Origin: an uncultured Clostridia bacterium
GTDB lineage: Bacteria > Bacillota > Clostridia > TANB77 > CAG-508
Length of the DNA stretch: 64,000 bases
Assembly (NCBI GenBank): GCA_944391955.1
Contig: CALXVG010000003.1
Coordinates: 1 to 64,000, forward strand
Reading direction: 5' to 3'
Within the stretch, counting starts at the first letter, position 1. Each line of letters starts with the position of its first letter. Positions 49,603 through 58,916 of the stretch are shown one piece after another. The translations under genes and the position numbers were made by a program. A model generated the notes under the pieces. It had not been told where the DNA came from, ran no database searches, and worked only from the letters and a program-made list of their open reading frames with translations.

Positions 49603-50757
49603 ATGTTAAAAGATTTTAGAGAGAGAAAAATTAATAAAAAGAAGCTTATTATAGCTATTTCAATACTAGTATTTATAGTTTTACTTGCTATTTTTAGTAT
49701 TTTATATTTTAGAGTTCCTGCTGTAAGAATTTTCTTTGATAAGCATTTATTCAGAAAAAATGTTACTGAAGGAAGTTTACCTTATATTACTACTGAATCT
49801 AATAATGTATATGCTTTTAATAATAATGTTCTTGTGCAAGGTGAAAATACATTAACATTTTACAATAAAAATTCTACAGAAAAAACTTCTCTTAATATAA
49901 AAATTATGAATCCAATTGTACACATCAATAACAATTTTCTTGTAATGGCAGAAAAGGGAGGTCAAAAGGTATATTTGATTTCCAATAAAAATATAGTTTG
50001 GGAAAAAGAGATTGAAGGTAATATTTCCAATGTGTATGTTAATAAAAATGGATATGTAGGAATTTCTGTTACTAATACTACATATAAAACTATTCTGAAT
50101 TTATATAATCAAGATGGTAGTGAATTATTTAAGATATACAGATCAAATACATATATTATGGATTTTGCAATTTCTTCTGATAACCAAAGTCTTGCTATTG
50201 CAGAAGTTGATTCAACTGGTGCAATTGTCAAATCTAATGTGAAAATTATTGATATTAATACTGCTCTTAAAGATAGTTCAAATGCAGTTGTTTATCAGAC
50301 AGAAGCTCCTTCTAATAGCTTAGTTATTAATATAGATTACAACAAAAATAATATTTTAGCATGTGTATATGATGATCATATAGATGTTATAAATAACAAC
50401 TCTGTTAAAGAAATTACAAACTTTTCTAATTCAAATATAATTTTTGCAGATTTGAATGATATGATTATACAAGTAGAGAAAAAGACAGATTCTTTATTTA
50501 ATTCAACATATGAATTACAAATTATTAACAGTGAAACTTCAGAAACACAATATTACTCTCTAGAAAGAGAGCCTACTGCTATTAAGGTTTTTGATAATGT
50601 AATTGCTATTAATTTTGGTCGAGAAGCATTATTTATTAATAATAATGCTTGGTTGATTAAACATTATACATCTTATCAAGAAATTCAAGATATATCTATA
50701 TCTGGTAATCTAGCAACTATCAAACTAAATGATAAGATAGAAATACTTTCTTTATAA
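49603..50757 (+). CDS. DUF5711-like membrane-anchored beta-propeller protein
   Basis: 384 aa. A short basic N-terminus, one membrane helix (about 13-37), then repeated beta-strand units with NNN and VYVNKNGYVG-like turns, consistent with a propeller outside the cell. No catalytic motif. Co-transcribed with cvpA (15-nt gap). SD AAGAGG. The role is unknown; the family is common in Clostridia next to cvpA. Confidence 0.75.
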   Translation: MLKDFRERKINKKKLIIAISILVFIVLLAIFSILYFRVPAVRIFFDKHLFRKNVTEGSLPYITTESNNVYAFNNNVLVQGENTLTFYNKNSTEKTSLNIKIMNPIVHINNNFLVMAEKGGQKVYLISNKNIVWEKEIEGNISNVYVNKNGYVGISVTNTTYKTILNLYNQDGSELFKIYRSNTYIMDFAISSDNQSLAIAEVDSTGAIVKSNVKIIDINTALKDSSNAVVYQTEAPSNSLVINIDYNKNNILACVYDDHIDVINNNSVKEITNFSNSNIIFADLNDMIIQVEKKTDSLFNSTYELQIINSETSETQYYSLEREPTAIKVFDNVIAINFGREALFINNNAWLIKHYTSYQEIQDISISGNLATIKLNDKIEILSL

Positions 50758-50772
50758 TTGGAGGTGATATAA

Positions 50773-51435
50773 TTGACAATATTAATTGATTTAATAATTA
50801 TTGCAATCATTGTAATTGCTACTTTTATTGGTTATAAACGTGGATTAGTAAAAATTGCTTTTGGTTTTTGTACTTTCATACTTGCTTTAATAATTGCATT
50901 AATTTTATACAAACCTGTATCAACTTTGGTTATTGAAAATACTGAAATCGATGATAAAATTGAATCTGCAATTATAGAAAAAATATTCCCTGAAGGTTCT
51001 ATAGAAGATACAGAAATTGAAGCTGAAGAAGGCAGTGAAATTGTAATTAGTGAAGCTGAAAATGAAAAAATCCAGTCATATTCTAGTCTATTGAATACTG
51101 AAGCTACTGTTAATAGTATTGCTAGAGCTTTTAGTACAAAAATAATTGAAATGGTAGTATTGCTATTAATCTACATTATAGCAAAAATAATTTTAAGATT
51201 TATAACTGCAATTGCTGATTTGATAGCAAAATTACCTTTCTTAAATACATTTAATCATTTAGGAGGAATCATCATCGGTTTCTTGCAAGGATGTTTAATT
51301 GTTTTAGTTGTATTTGCACTAATTGTACTATTTACTCCTATGATAGATGGAGAATTTATTAATAATATTAATAATTCTATCATTGGTTCAAAAATTTATG
51401 AACATAATATCTTATTAGATTTTATTGCTAAATAA
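50773..51435 (+). CDS. CvpA-family membrane protein
   Basis: 220 aa. TTG start after a full GGAGGTGAT SD. About four membrane helices: an N-terminal CvpA block (LIIIAIIVIATFIGYKRGLV) and a C-terminal block (LGGIIIGFLQGCLIVLVVF), separated by an acidic insertion (about 60-110). CvpA proteins affect envelope stability and colicin V export in E. coli; the role here is unknown. Confidence 0.88.
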   Translation: MTILIDLIIIAIIVIATFIGYKRGLVKIAFGFCTFILALIIALILYKPVSTLVIENTEIDDKIESAIIEKIFPEGSIEDTEIEAEEGSEIVISEAENEKIQSYSSLLNTEATVNSIARAFSTKIIEMVVLLLIYIIAKIILRFITAIADLIAKLPFLNTFNHLGGIIIGFLQGCLIVLVVFALIVLFTPMIDGEFINNINNSIIGSKIYEHNILLDFIAK

Positions 51436-51450
51436 AATTTTAAGGTTTAA

Positions 51451-51487
51451 AAAATACCATATTATTGCTTTAATAATATGGTATTTT
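51451..51487. terminator. Bidirectional terminator cvpA / sbp
   Basis: Perfect 16-nt arms AAAATACCATATTATT and AATAATATGGTATTTT around a 5-nt loop. Confidence 0.9.
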
Positions 51488-51494
51488 TTAATGT

Positions 51495-51881
51495 TTAGTT
51501 ATTGTTTTTAGTTGCACTTTTATTTTCTTTTTTATAAATTTTAGTTGTCCATTTTTCTATATAATATCTACGTATTATTGCTAAGTTTGTAAACATTCTT
51601 CCAACAAAAACTACTATTGCTGCTAAATAAATATCTACATTCAATTTAACACCTAACCAAGTTAAAAGAATTGATAATATTGCATTTCCAAAAAATCCAG
51701 TAATAAATACTTTCATATCAAAATTTCCTTTTAAGACTGATGTTATTCCTCCAAATACTGAATCTAGTGCTGCAATTATTGCTATTGCTAAATAACTAGA
51801 ATATGTATATGAAATTGTTGGTGCATTCATTCCAATAAGTGCTCCTAATATACATCCTATTACTATCGCTACTAATATCAT
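51495..51881 (-). CDS. sbp: Small basic protein Sbp (DUF1290)
   Basis: 128 aa. The conserved block ALDSVFGGITSVLKGNFDMKVFITGFF, three to four membrane helices and a lysine-rich tail. Found in the division cluster of many Gram-positives; its function is not settled. It follows the DUF881 genes with no gap. Confidence 0.92.
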   Translation of the reverse strand: MILVAIVIGCILGALIGMNAPTISYTYSSYLAIAIIAALDSVFGGITSVLKGNFDMKVFITGFFGNAILSILLTWLGVKLNVDIYLAAIVVFVGRMFTNLAIIRRYYIEKWTTKIYKKENKSATKNNN

Positions 51882-52604
51882 CTATTCTTCCTCCTTTACA
51901 TAATCAAAATCAAGTTCCCCATCATATGCATATATTGTAATTTCATTAGATTTTTCTAGGGTTACATTTTTACCTGCTGACACCTTAGTATCAATATATC
52001 CATATTTTTTTTGTGATACACTACTTTCTAAGTGTGTAGTATTTCCTATTGCTTTTACCACATATGGTTCTACTATTCTATTTCCATTTACTGTTATAAA
52101 GTTTCCTTCATTTATATACGAAATATATGATTTATAAATAAGCCTTTTATCGTTTATAGATATCGCTTCTGCTCCTGCATCTTTTAATAAATTTACTAGT
52201 TCTAACAAATCATCTGAACCAACTCTCATAGTATCTGATGATAAAGTAATTATTACTCCTTCTCCCGTAACAGTCGTTTTTCCTAATAAATCTTCACTTT
52301 CTTTTAATTCACTTGCCAGTAAATCTGATGCTTCTTGCCCTGCATTTATTGCTTCCTCATATTCTGCAATTCTATTATTGGTATCTAAAATTTTAGTTTC
52401 TACCTCATTTGTTCTAGTTTTTAATGTTGTTATTTCCGCTTTTAACTCGTCTTCTCTCATTATCTCTAATTCATTTACATTAGTCTGCCTTATAGTGTTA
52501 ATTTGAATAAAGATTATCATTGTTAAAATAAAACACATTATTCCAATTGTTATTGTGATTGTTACTTTTCCTTTTTTGATTTTTCCATTATTTAATATAT
52601 TCAT
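51882..52604 (-). CDS. DUF881 family protein
   Basis: 240 aa from the ATG at 52604, with AAGGAG 9 nt upstream; an ATG at 52622 is also in frame. One membrane helix, a coiled-coil (ELKAEITTLKTRTNEVETKI), then the DUF881 domain (GEGVIITLSSDTMRVGSDDLLELVNLLKDAGAEAISINDKRL). Paralogue of the upstream gene, which it overlaps by 17 nt. Division-cluster protein of unknown action. Confidence 0.88.
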   Translation of the reverse strand: MNILNNGKIKKGKVTITITIGIMCFILTMIIFIQINTIRQTNVNELEIMREDELKAEITTLKTRTNEVETKILDTNNRIAEYEEAINAGQEASDLLASELKESEDLLGKTTVTGEGVIITLSSDTMRVGSDDLLELVNLLKDAGAEAISINDKRLIYKSYISYINEGNFITVNGNRIVEPYVVKAIGNTTHLESSVSQKKYGYIDTKVSAGKNVTLEKSNEITIYAYDGELDFDYVKEEE

Positions 52605-53322
52605 ATTGGTATACTCCTTCATATTTTGGTATTACTATGTCATCTTTTTTTTCTGCAGTAACAATTACCCCGTCTCTTCTTAATATTGATAAATATCCCT
52701 GAGGTCTGTTTAAAGTGGCTAATGCTTCTGGATATCCTATAGCCTTTATTTCTATTGGAACACTAACAATTTCATCATTAACTCTAATAATATTACCATC
52801 ACATAAAATTGCAGTAGTGCTTACTACTCTTTTTCCGTTTATAGAAATTGCTTCTGCTCCTGAGTTAAATAATTCATTTATAATATTTAACAAATCACTT
52901 TCATGAACTAAGTATCTACTTATATCTCCAATTACTTCATCTGCATCAACTTCTCTATTATCATCTAATGTAATAACTATACCGCTCCCTTTTACTTCTG
53001 TTAACCCTAATAGTTTGTTATTATTATTTATCTGACTTTCTATTTGACTATCTGTTCCACTATGTTCTGTTGCTAGCTTTCTTATTTCTTCTAATTCTTT
53101 TTCTGCATCTTCTAATTCGCTATATGCATCTTTATATTCTTGACGTAATTTGAAAACTTCATCTATCAATTCTGAATTATCACTTATTTTTATTCCCTCT
53201 TCTTCTGTTATACTATCTACAGATTTTACTTGTATACATATTCCTATTGTTAATGCAAAACAAACTAACCCAAGAATTATTGCAATGCTATTCTTCTTTA
53301 TTATCTTTACATTAAATTTCAT
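52588..53322 (-). CDS. DUF881 family protein (second copy)
   Basis: 244 aa from the ATG at 53322, with AGAGG 8 nt upstream; a GTG at 53331 is possible. Same layout as its neighbour: membrane helix, coiled-coil with EDAEKELEEIRKL, and DUF881 with GSGIVITLDDNREV and FNSGAEAISINGKRVV. The two are about equally long but clearly diverged, so the duplication is old. Confidence 0.88.
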   Translation of the reverse strand: MKFNVKIIKKNSIAIILGLVCFALTIGICIQVKSVDSITEEEGIKISDNSELIDEVFKLRQEYKDAYSELEDAEKELEEIRKLATEHSGTDSQIESQINNNNKLLGLTEVKGSGIVITLDDNREVDADEVIGDISRYLVHESDLLNIINELFNSGAEAISINGKRVVSTTAILCDGNIIRVNDEIVSVPIEIKAIGYPEALATLNRPQGYLSILRRDGVIVTAEKKDDIVIPKYEGVYQYEYIK

Positions 53323-53349
53323 TAAATTCACCTCTTTATCCTGCTAACA

Positions 53350-54138
53350 TTATTGCACTTTTTCTCTAAAATACACTCTATTGCTTATAAAAATTGTCCC
53401 TTCTTGTCCTTCTGTTTTGCTCATAACTTCTATAATAGTTAGAATTTTTACATTTATATTAGAACCATCCCCAAATTCAATTGTTTTCTTTTGACTAGGC
53501 ATACTTAATATAAAATTATTTTCATTTGTAATATCAATTTCTGTTATTAAATTAGCTATGTTTCGTGTTTTAGCTGACTCAATAATTTCTATCACAGTAT
53601 CTAATTTTTCTAAATCTTCTACATCTAATCTACTTCCTGCTATAATATTTTTACTACTATATCCAGTTAGTATTGGCAATTCTAAAGCTATATTTGAAAT
53701 TTCTAAAATGTATCCTTGATTATTTATATATGCATATTTGTCTTCATGTCTTATCATATATGTTGGTTCACGCTCTGTAATGCTTATAATAACTTCTCCA
53801 TTTAGTTTTTTTGTTATTTCTACGCTTTCTACATATGGTAATTGCTCTTTTATATCTTTAATTATTTTTCTTTTGCTCTTTTTAAATCTATTTTCATTTA
53901 CTTGTATTCCTGAAGCTTGTACAATTTCTGTCTCTGTAACTTTATTATTATTCTCGATTGTTATTTTTGAAATATTAAATATATCTGACATAAGAAATAG
54001 TATAATAGCTCCTATTAGTATAGCAATTATAAATATGTAAAATATAATACGTCTAATTCTTTTTGCTCTTTTAGAAAGTTTTTTATTATTTTTTTTCTTT
54101 GTTTTTTTCTTTATTTTTGCTTTAGTTTTTTGAGCCAT
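53350..54138 (-). CDS. ftsQ: Cell division protein FtsQ/DivIB
   Basis: 262 aa from the ATG at 54138, chosen for GGAGG 8 nt upstream; the frame stays open further up to 54210. A very basic cytoplasmic start (KTKAKIKKKTKKKNNKK), one membrane helix, a POTRA domain (FNISKITIENNNKVTETEIV), and the FtsQ region (LPYVESVEITKKLNGEVIISITERE). It bridges early and late divisome proteins. 95 nt after murA. Confidence 0.92.
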   Translation of the reverse strand: MAQKTKAKIKKKTKKKNNKKLSKRAKRIRRIIFYIFIIAILIGAIILFLMSDIFNISKITIENNNKVTETEIVQASGIQVNENRFKKSKRKIIKDIKEQLPYVESVEITKKLNGEVIISITEREPTYMIRHEDKYAYINNQGYILEISNIALELPILTGYSSKNIIAGSRLDVEDLEKLDTVIEIIESAKTRNIANLITEIDITNENNFILSMPSQKKTIEFGDGSNINVKILTIIEVMSKTEGQEGTIFISNRVYFREKVQ

Positions 54139-54178
54139 TCCAATTTCCTCCATATTAGAAATGTAATTATAGATATTA

Positions 54179-54212
54179 GAATGTATAGTCTGAATTTCAT
54201 CACTATACATTC
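54179..54212. repeat. Perfect inverted repeat in murA-ftsQ gap
   Basis: 11-nt arms GAATGTATAGT and ACTATACATTC around 12 nt. No U-tract. Candidate operator or mRNA hairpin between murA and ftsQ. Confidence 0.6.
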
Positions 54213-54233
54213 AAATCTTTCAAAATATAGTAA

Positions 54234-55148
54234 CTAATTTTTAATTTTTGTTATATTTGCTCCTAATTTTAATAACTTTTCATCTAATTTTTCATAACCG
54301 CGTAAAATATATTCTATATTACTTATAGTTGTTGTGCCTCGTGCCACTAATCCTGCTGTACACATTGCAGCTCCGCCTCTTAAGTCGGTAGATTTTACAT
54401 TTGTTCCTATTAATTTCTTTGTGCCCTTAATTATTGCTGCTCTGCCTTCTACAGTAATTTTCGCACCCATCCTTTGTAATTCACTTACATACCTATATCT
54501 GTTTTCAAAAATGTTTTCTACCACAATTGATGTGCCTTTTGCTGTTGTAAGCATTGCTACAAAAATTGATTGCATATCTGTTGGGAACCCTGGATGTGGC
54601 ATTGTCTTTATATCTAGTGCTTTTAGCCTTTTAGGAGCTTCTAGTATTACAATATTTTTTTCTGTTTTTATTTTACAATTGCTTTCTTCTAATTTATGTA
54701 TTATTGGATTTATATGTTCTATATTTACATTGTTTAATATAATATTTCCTCCTGTTATTGCTGTCATACATAAAAGAGTTCCTGCTTCGATTCTATCTGG
54801 CATTATATTATAACTAACAGATTTTAGTTTTTTGACTCCTTCTATTTTTATAATATTAGTTCCAGCACCTTTTACTTTTGCACCCATTTTGTTTAGAAAG
54901 TTTTGTAAATCTACTATCTCAGGTTCCATTGCAGCATTTGTTATAATTGTTTCCCCTTCTGCCAAAACCGCTGCCATGATTATATTTTCAGTTGCTCCTA
55001 CTGAAGGGAAATCCAAATGTATATCTGCCCCTATTATTTTATCACAATAGCACCTAATAAATCCAGCATTTTCTTCAATTTTTATGCCTAATTTTCTAAA
55101 TCCGTTCAAATGTAAGTCTATTGGTCTTGAACCAATCTCACATCCCCC
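54234..55148 (-). pseudogene. murA: murA 3' part, cut by an integrated element
   Basis: UDP-N-acetylglucosamine enolpyruvyl transferase, C-terminal two-thirds. The frame is open from GGC-EIGSRPIDLHLNGFRKLG through SVGATENIIMAAVLAEG and MPHPGFPTDMQ to the normal end. Going upstream, murA homology stops at the codons Gly-Gly-Cys, where the cysteine is the catalytic residue (Cys115 in E. coli), and recombinase coding sequence begins. About 115 N-terminal residues are missing from the window, presumably on the far side of the element. It lies in the division cluster upstream of ftsQ. A shorter product from an internal ATG at 55109 would lack the active site. Confidence 0.85.
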
Positions 55149-56781
55149 TGTTTGTAATAGTTTGTGGATACATAAATTTCAAATGGAATGCTAAGCCTCC
55201 ATTTTCATAAAGTTCTTTGTACATTTCATCATTTAGGTTATATTCTTCTTTTTGTTCTTTTGTTATTTCTTTTTGATCAAACACTACGATTTTATCAAAT
55301 AGTCTTGATATTTCTTCTTTGGTTAGTCCATTTTTTTTGATGTCATCTATTGCTTTGAAAATTAAATCTTCTTTATCTTCTAATTTGTTTAATGTATTAA
55401 ACTTATTTTCTGTTTCTTGTAATTTTTCCTTTTCATTTTTTAACTTCTTTTCTAATTCTTGCTTTTTGTCTTTATATATAAATTCTGGAATTAAGTCATT
55501 TAGCTTATCTTCATATACTTGTTTGAATTGTTTTTCCAACTTCTCTATAGTTTGCTTGTGCTTATTTAATTCTTTCTCTAAAGTAACTTTATTTGTATTA
55601 ATTGCTTTTACATTGTTCATTACAAAATCTTTAAATTCTGGATTACTAATTAAATTATCAATATACGCATTTACGATTTGGTCTAAATACTCAATCCTAA
55701 TTCTATGAGGTTTACATCCATAATCTGGTCTTATATCTTTTATAGTACCTTCATTGCTATATTTTTTACATAAATAACTATCGGGTCTTTTTCTTGTACC
55801 ACTTGTTCCTTTTCTTTTATACATTGCAGTTCCACATCTTCCACAATACAAAAGTCCTGAGTATAAATTGTTTTCTACATCTACAAACTTGAAACCATTA
55901 TTATATTTATCACTTTCTTTTTTTCTTTTCTTTCTAATTTTTTGTACTTTTTCAAATAGTTCTTTATCAATAATTGGCTCATGATGGTTTTCAATTATAG
56001 TCCATTCTGACTCATCTTTTACTCTTGTTTTTTTAGATTTAAAACTTACTTTTTCAGTATGTCCCCCTACATAATCTCCAATATATCTTCTGTCATCTAA
56101 TATTCTTACTATATGCTGTGCTTTCCAATTTGCAGTTTGTTTTGCATTTGCAAAATTCCTACTCTGAGATGGTGTTGGTATTCCTTTTTTATTTAGATAT
56201 GTTGCAATTTTTTGATACCCCCAGTCTTTAGAATATAGTTCAAATATTTCTTTTACAGTAGAAGCTGTTTCCTCATTTATTATTAACTTTTTTCCATCTT
56301 TGTTATAACCATAAATTGCTTTCACTAATAATTCCCCTTCCTCTATTTTGTGTTTAAGGTTTCTCCTTATATTCTTGCTATCATCTCTTGCTCTTCTCTC
56401 ATTAAACCACGCATATAGTCCAAACATCTCTTCATTGTATTGTTCATCTTCAAATATAATTTCTACACCTTGTTCTTCTAAATATTCTACAAAATCTAAT
56501 GCTTCTTTTTGATTTCTTCCAAGTCTTGATGAATTTTTAAATACAATTACATCTATTTCTTTATTTTTGGCTTTTTCTTTTATATCATCAAATCTACTAA
56601 AGTCTGTACCACTTTTGTCATCATCCATTATAATGTCAACTATATTTGTATATCCATGACCTTTACAATATTTTATAAGTAAATCTCTTTGGGTTTCTAT
56701 TCTTTCATAATTTTCACCATAATCATCTCTACTTTCTCTTGCATATATAACAGTATTTTTTTCTTCATTTGATTTCTTCAT
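55138..56781 (-). CDS. Large serine recombinase
   Basis: 547 aa. Resolvase-type catalytic domain with YARESRDD (nucleophile Ser about 17) and SSRLGRNQKEALDFVEYL. Recombinase domain (KAIYGYNKDGKKLIIN, then NKKGIPTPSQSRNF), zinc ribbon (YCGRCGTAMYK with later YLCKKY and YGCKPHR), a long coiled-coil (about 400-480), and a C-terminal tail. It integrates and excises the element by attP x attB recombination. Its last codons overlap the murA-derived junction. Confidence 0.95.
   Translation of the reverse strand: MKKSNEEKNTVIYARESRDDYGENYERIETQRDLLIKYCKGHGYTNIVDIIMDDDKSGTDFSRFDDIKEKAKNKEIDVIVFKNSSRLGRNQKEALDFVEYLEEQGVEIIFEDEQYNEEMFGLYAWFNERRARDDSKNIRRNLKHKIEEGELLVKAIYGYNKDGKKLIINEETASTVKEIFELYSKDWGYQKIATYLNKKGIPTPSQSRNFANAKQTANWKAQHIVRILDDRRYIGDYVGGHTEKVSFKSKKTRVKDESEWTIIENHHEPIIDKELFEKVQKIRKKRKKESDKYNNGFKFVDVENNLYSGLLYCGRCGTAMYKRKGTSGTRKRPDSYLCKKYSNEGTIKDIRPDYGCKPHRIRIEYLDQIVNAYIDNLISNPEFKDFVMNNVKAINTNKVTLEKELNKHKQTIEKLEKQFKQVYEDKLNDLIPEFIYKDKKQELEKKLKNEKEKLQETENKFNTLNKLEDKEDLIFKAIDDIKKNGLTKEEISRLFDKIVVFDQKEITKEQKEEYNLNDEMYKELYENGGLAFHLKFMYPQTITNRGM
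55140..55148. other. Probable attachment-site core in murA
   Basis: Where murA homology meets recombinase code, the minus strand reads GGGGGATGT, the expected murA sequence for Gly-Gly-Cys. The recombinase stop codon lies in this stretch, so the crossover is here or within a few bases. Confidence 0.65.
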
Positions 56782-56866
56782 ATTATTTCACACCTCCTAA
56801 CGTATTTGAATCTATGTATCAATAACACTATTGTTGTTTATTATTTTATTGTTGCTATTATATATT

Positions 56867-56912
56867 AAAAGTTCTAAAATTTCAAGTTATACGTTGAAAT
56901 CTTAGAACTTTT
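56867..56912. terminator. Hairpin terminator after rhuM
   Basis: AAAAGTTCTAA(A)ATTTCAA and its complement around an 8-nt loop, one mismatch, with T-rich flanks. It lies 27 nt past the rhuM stop. Confidence 0.8.
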
Positions 56913-56938
56913 TTCAGTTGGTTACAAAATGTTACCAA

Positions 56939-57925
56939 CTAGTTATTATCTTTTAGCATTTTAATCATTTTATCAAAGTCACTTTCTAATTGTTTCATTT
57001 CTCTATCTCTATATATTTCGAATTCTTTTTCAGCCTTTTCCATTGCTTCTTGATGAGAAATCTTTCCTTTACCTTCAAGTAGTTTTCTTTTATTTTGTAT
57101 TATTTGATTATCTAATTCATTTATCCAATCATTCATTGTCATTGCTCTTTGTTCTAATGCTTGAAGTTCTGCAAAATCTAAGAATTGTGAAACTAATAAA
57201 TTCAACCTTTGTAATTCTATTTCTGAAAGATAATTTTTAGCAATTTTTACATCATCAATCGTAACATAATCGCCTTTAAAATTAGTCATTCCAACAAATG
57301 GCTTCTCATTGTCTACTCTCTCATATATCAGTTCCGCTGCAGTATGTTCATGAACTGCAAAATGAAGTTTGTTTTGAACTGTCGCAAAAAATTTTTTGGT
57401 TAAATCAGAACGTGGATCATAATCTATTGATGTGGCATATATGTCTGTAACTTGCTGGTAAAAATTTCTTTCAGATGAACGAATATCTCTAATTCTTTGT
57501 AATAATTCTCTAAAATATCTATTTCCACCTTGTTTTAATCTTTCATCGTCCATTGTGAATCCCTTTTGCATATATTCGTGAAGTCTTTGAGTTGCCCATA
57601 TTCTAAATCTTGTTGCCACTTGTGATTGCACTCTATATCCTAATGCTATTATCATATCTAAATTATAATGGTCTATATTTCTTTTAACTTGTCTATTTCC
57701 TTCATTTTGAACTAATAAGAATTTCTTATTAGTTGAATTATTTTCTAATTCTCCATCTTTATAAATATTTTTTATGTGCATTGAAATATTTTCTTGTGTC
57801 GTTTTATAAATTTCAGCTATTTGATTTTGTGTCAGCCATATATCTTCATCACTAAATTTTACTGAAACTTTTGTAACACCATCTTCATCTTGATAAATTA
57901 TTATATTATTTTCGTTTTTTTGCAT
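56939..57925 (-). CDS. RhuM family protein
   Basis: 328 aa. Conserved block VKFSDEDIWLTQNQIAEIYKTTQENISMHI, then QVKRNIDHYNLDMIIALGYRVQS and FRIWATQRLHEYMQKGF. RhuM proteins are frequent in genomic islands and phages; named from a Salmonella pathogenicity island, biochemical role unknown. A DNA-binding or toxin-like function is often suggested. Monocistronic with a clear terminator. Confidence 0.92.
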   Translation of the reverse strand: MQKNENNIIIYQDEDGVTKVSVKFSDEDIWLTQNQIAEIYKTTQENISMHIKNIYKDGELENNSTNKKFLLVQNEGNRQVKRNIDHYNLDMIIALGYRVQSQVATRFRIWATQRLHEYMQKGFTMDDERLKQGGNRYFRELLQRIRDIRSSERNFYQQVTDIYATSIDYDPRSDLTKKFFATVQNKLHFAVHEHTAAELIYERVDNEKPFVGMTNFKGDYVTIDDVKIAKNYLSEIELQRLNLLVSQFLDFAELQALEQRAMTMNDWINELDNQIIQNKRKLLEGKGKISHQEAMEKAEKEFEIYRDREMKQLESDFDKMIKMLKDNN

Positions 57926-58079
57926 TTTTATTCTCCATTCTATATATTTTCATATATTATTCTTATTTTCTTTATCCTATTATTTGGTTATTTGTATTTT
58001 TTTATGTTATTTAATTACTGTTATATTTATATCATAAATTAAATATTTTATCAATATTTTTACGAAAATTTGTTCTATA

Positions 58080-58244
58080 TTATTTGTATTCTTGTTTTAT
58101 TCTATCGGATATTATATCTGTAAATATTTCTTTATAATCATCTACTACATCTGTACTTTTATTATTAGGACTTATAAATACAGCAAATGGTAATTTATCT
58201 TTTTTATTCTTATGTATTTTTACTTTGTTTTCTTCTTCATTCAA
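58080..58244 (-). CDS. Small hypothetical protein (54 aa)
   Basis: TTG start with AGAGGTGG about 6 nt upstream. A basic N-terminus (KVKIHKNKKDKLPFAVFISP) and an acidic helical end (DVVDDYKEIFTDIISDRI). It occupies part of the 458-nt space between rhuM and the HTH gene; the remaining 57926-58079 and 58245-58310 show no gene. Not recognised. Confidence 0.5.
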   Translation of the reverse strand: MNEEENKVKIHKNKKDKLPFAVFISPNNKSTDVVDDYKEIFTDIISDRIKQEYK

Positions 58245-58310
58245 TAGCACCACCTCTCTAAAACAATATTCTCCTCATAAATAATTATGATATTTTTTAA
58301 GGCATACTAA

Positions 58311-58349
58311 AAAGCAAGTCATTTATTTTTGTAAATAAATACTTGCTTT
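58311..58349. terminator. Hairpin terminator after HTH gene
   Basis: AAAGCAAGT/ACTTGCTTT with an inner ATTTATTT/AAATAAAT pair. Confidence 0.75.
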
Positions 58350-58383
58350 TAGTTGATTTTTTGGAACAGTATTTTGAACACAA

Positions 58384-58725
58384 TTAGACTAAGTATTTTT
58401 TTGACATTTCAATTGAATGCTGAAATTGTAAATGTTTTAAATGCTCTAGCTCGTTATTCTCTTTTTCCTTCAAAATTTCTGCTCTTAACTGTCTGTTTTT
58501 CTTTTTTCTCTCAAGATAATTTTTATGTTTTATCTCACTTTTTATTTGTTTTTCCTTCTCATATTTAGGGTGTCCTTTTAACACTTTTGAAACATATTGT
58601 GGACTTACTCCTAATTTTCGTGCTATACATTCACAGTTAAATTCTTTCTCAAAATACAATTCGCAAATTTTCTGCCTCTTGCTGCTTGGTTTGATTACCT
58701 CCTCTCTATAAATAGTAATCAACAA
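58384..58725 (-). CDS. Small helix-turn-helix protein
   Basis: 113 aa. The HTH motif in FNCECIARKLGVSPQYVSKVLKGHPKY resembles sigma-region-4 or resolvase-type HTH. The C-terminal half is a highly charged helix. Start uncertain: TTG at 58725 has AAGGA upstream, while a strong GAGGAGG inside the frame has no usual start after it. Probably an element-borne regulator. Confidence 0.65.
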   Translation of the reverse strand: MLITIYREEVIKPSSKRQKICELYFEKEFNCECIARKLGVSPQYVSKVLKGHPKYEKEKQIKSEIKHKNYLERKKKNRQLRAEILKEKENNELEHLKHLQFQHSIEMSKKYLV

Positions 58726-58916
58726 TCTTATTCCTTTGAAAATTTGACTTTTTTGTATTTCCTTACATTTTTATAGACTCATTAAGTCATTCTTTGTATA
58801 CACTTTTGTTGACAAACTTATTTTACTACATTTTTTATATAAAAACAATATATACAATAAAATTTCTAAAAATGCTTATTTTGCAGTAGTTTGAATAGTA
58901 TAAAAATGTACACAAT

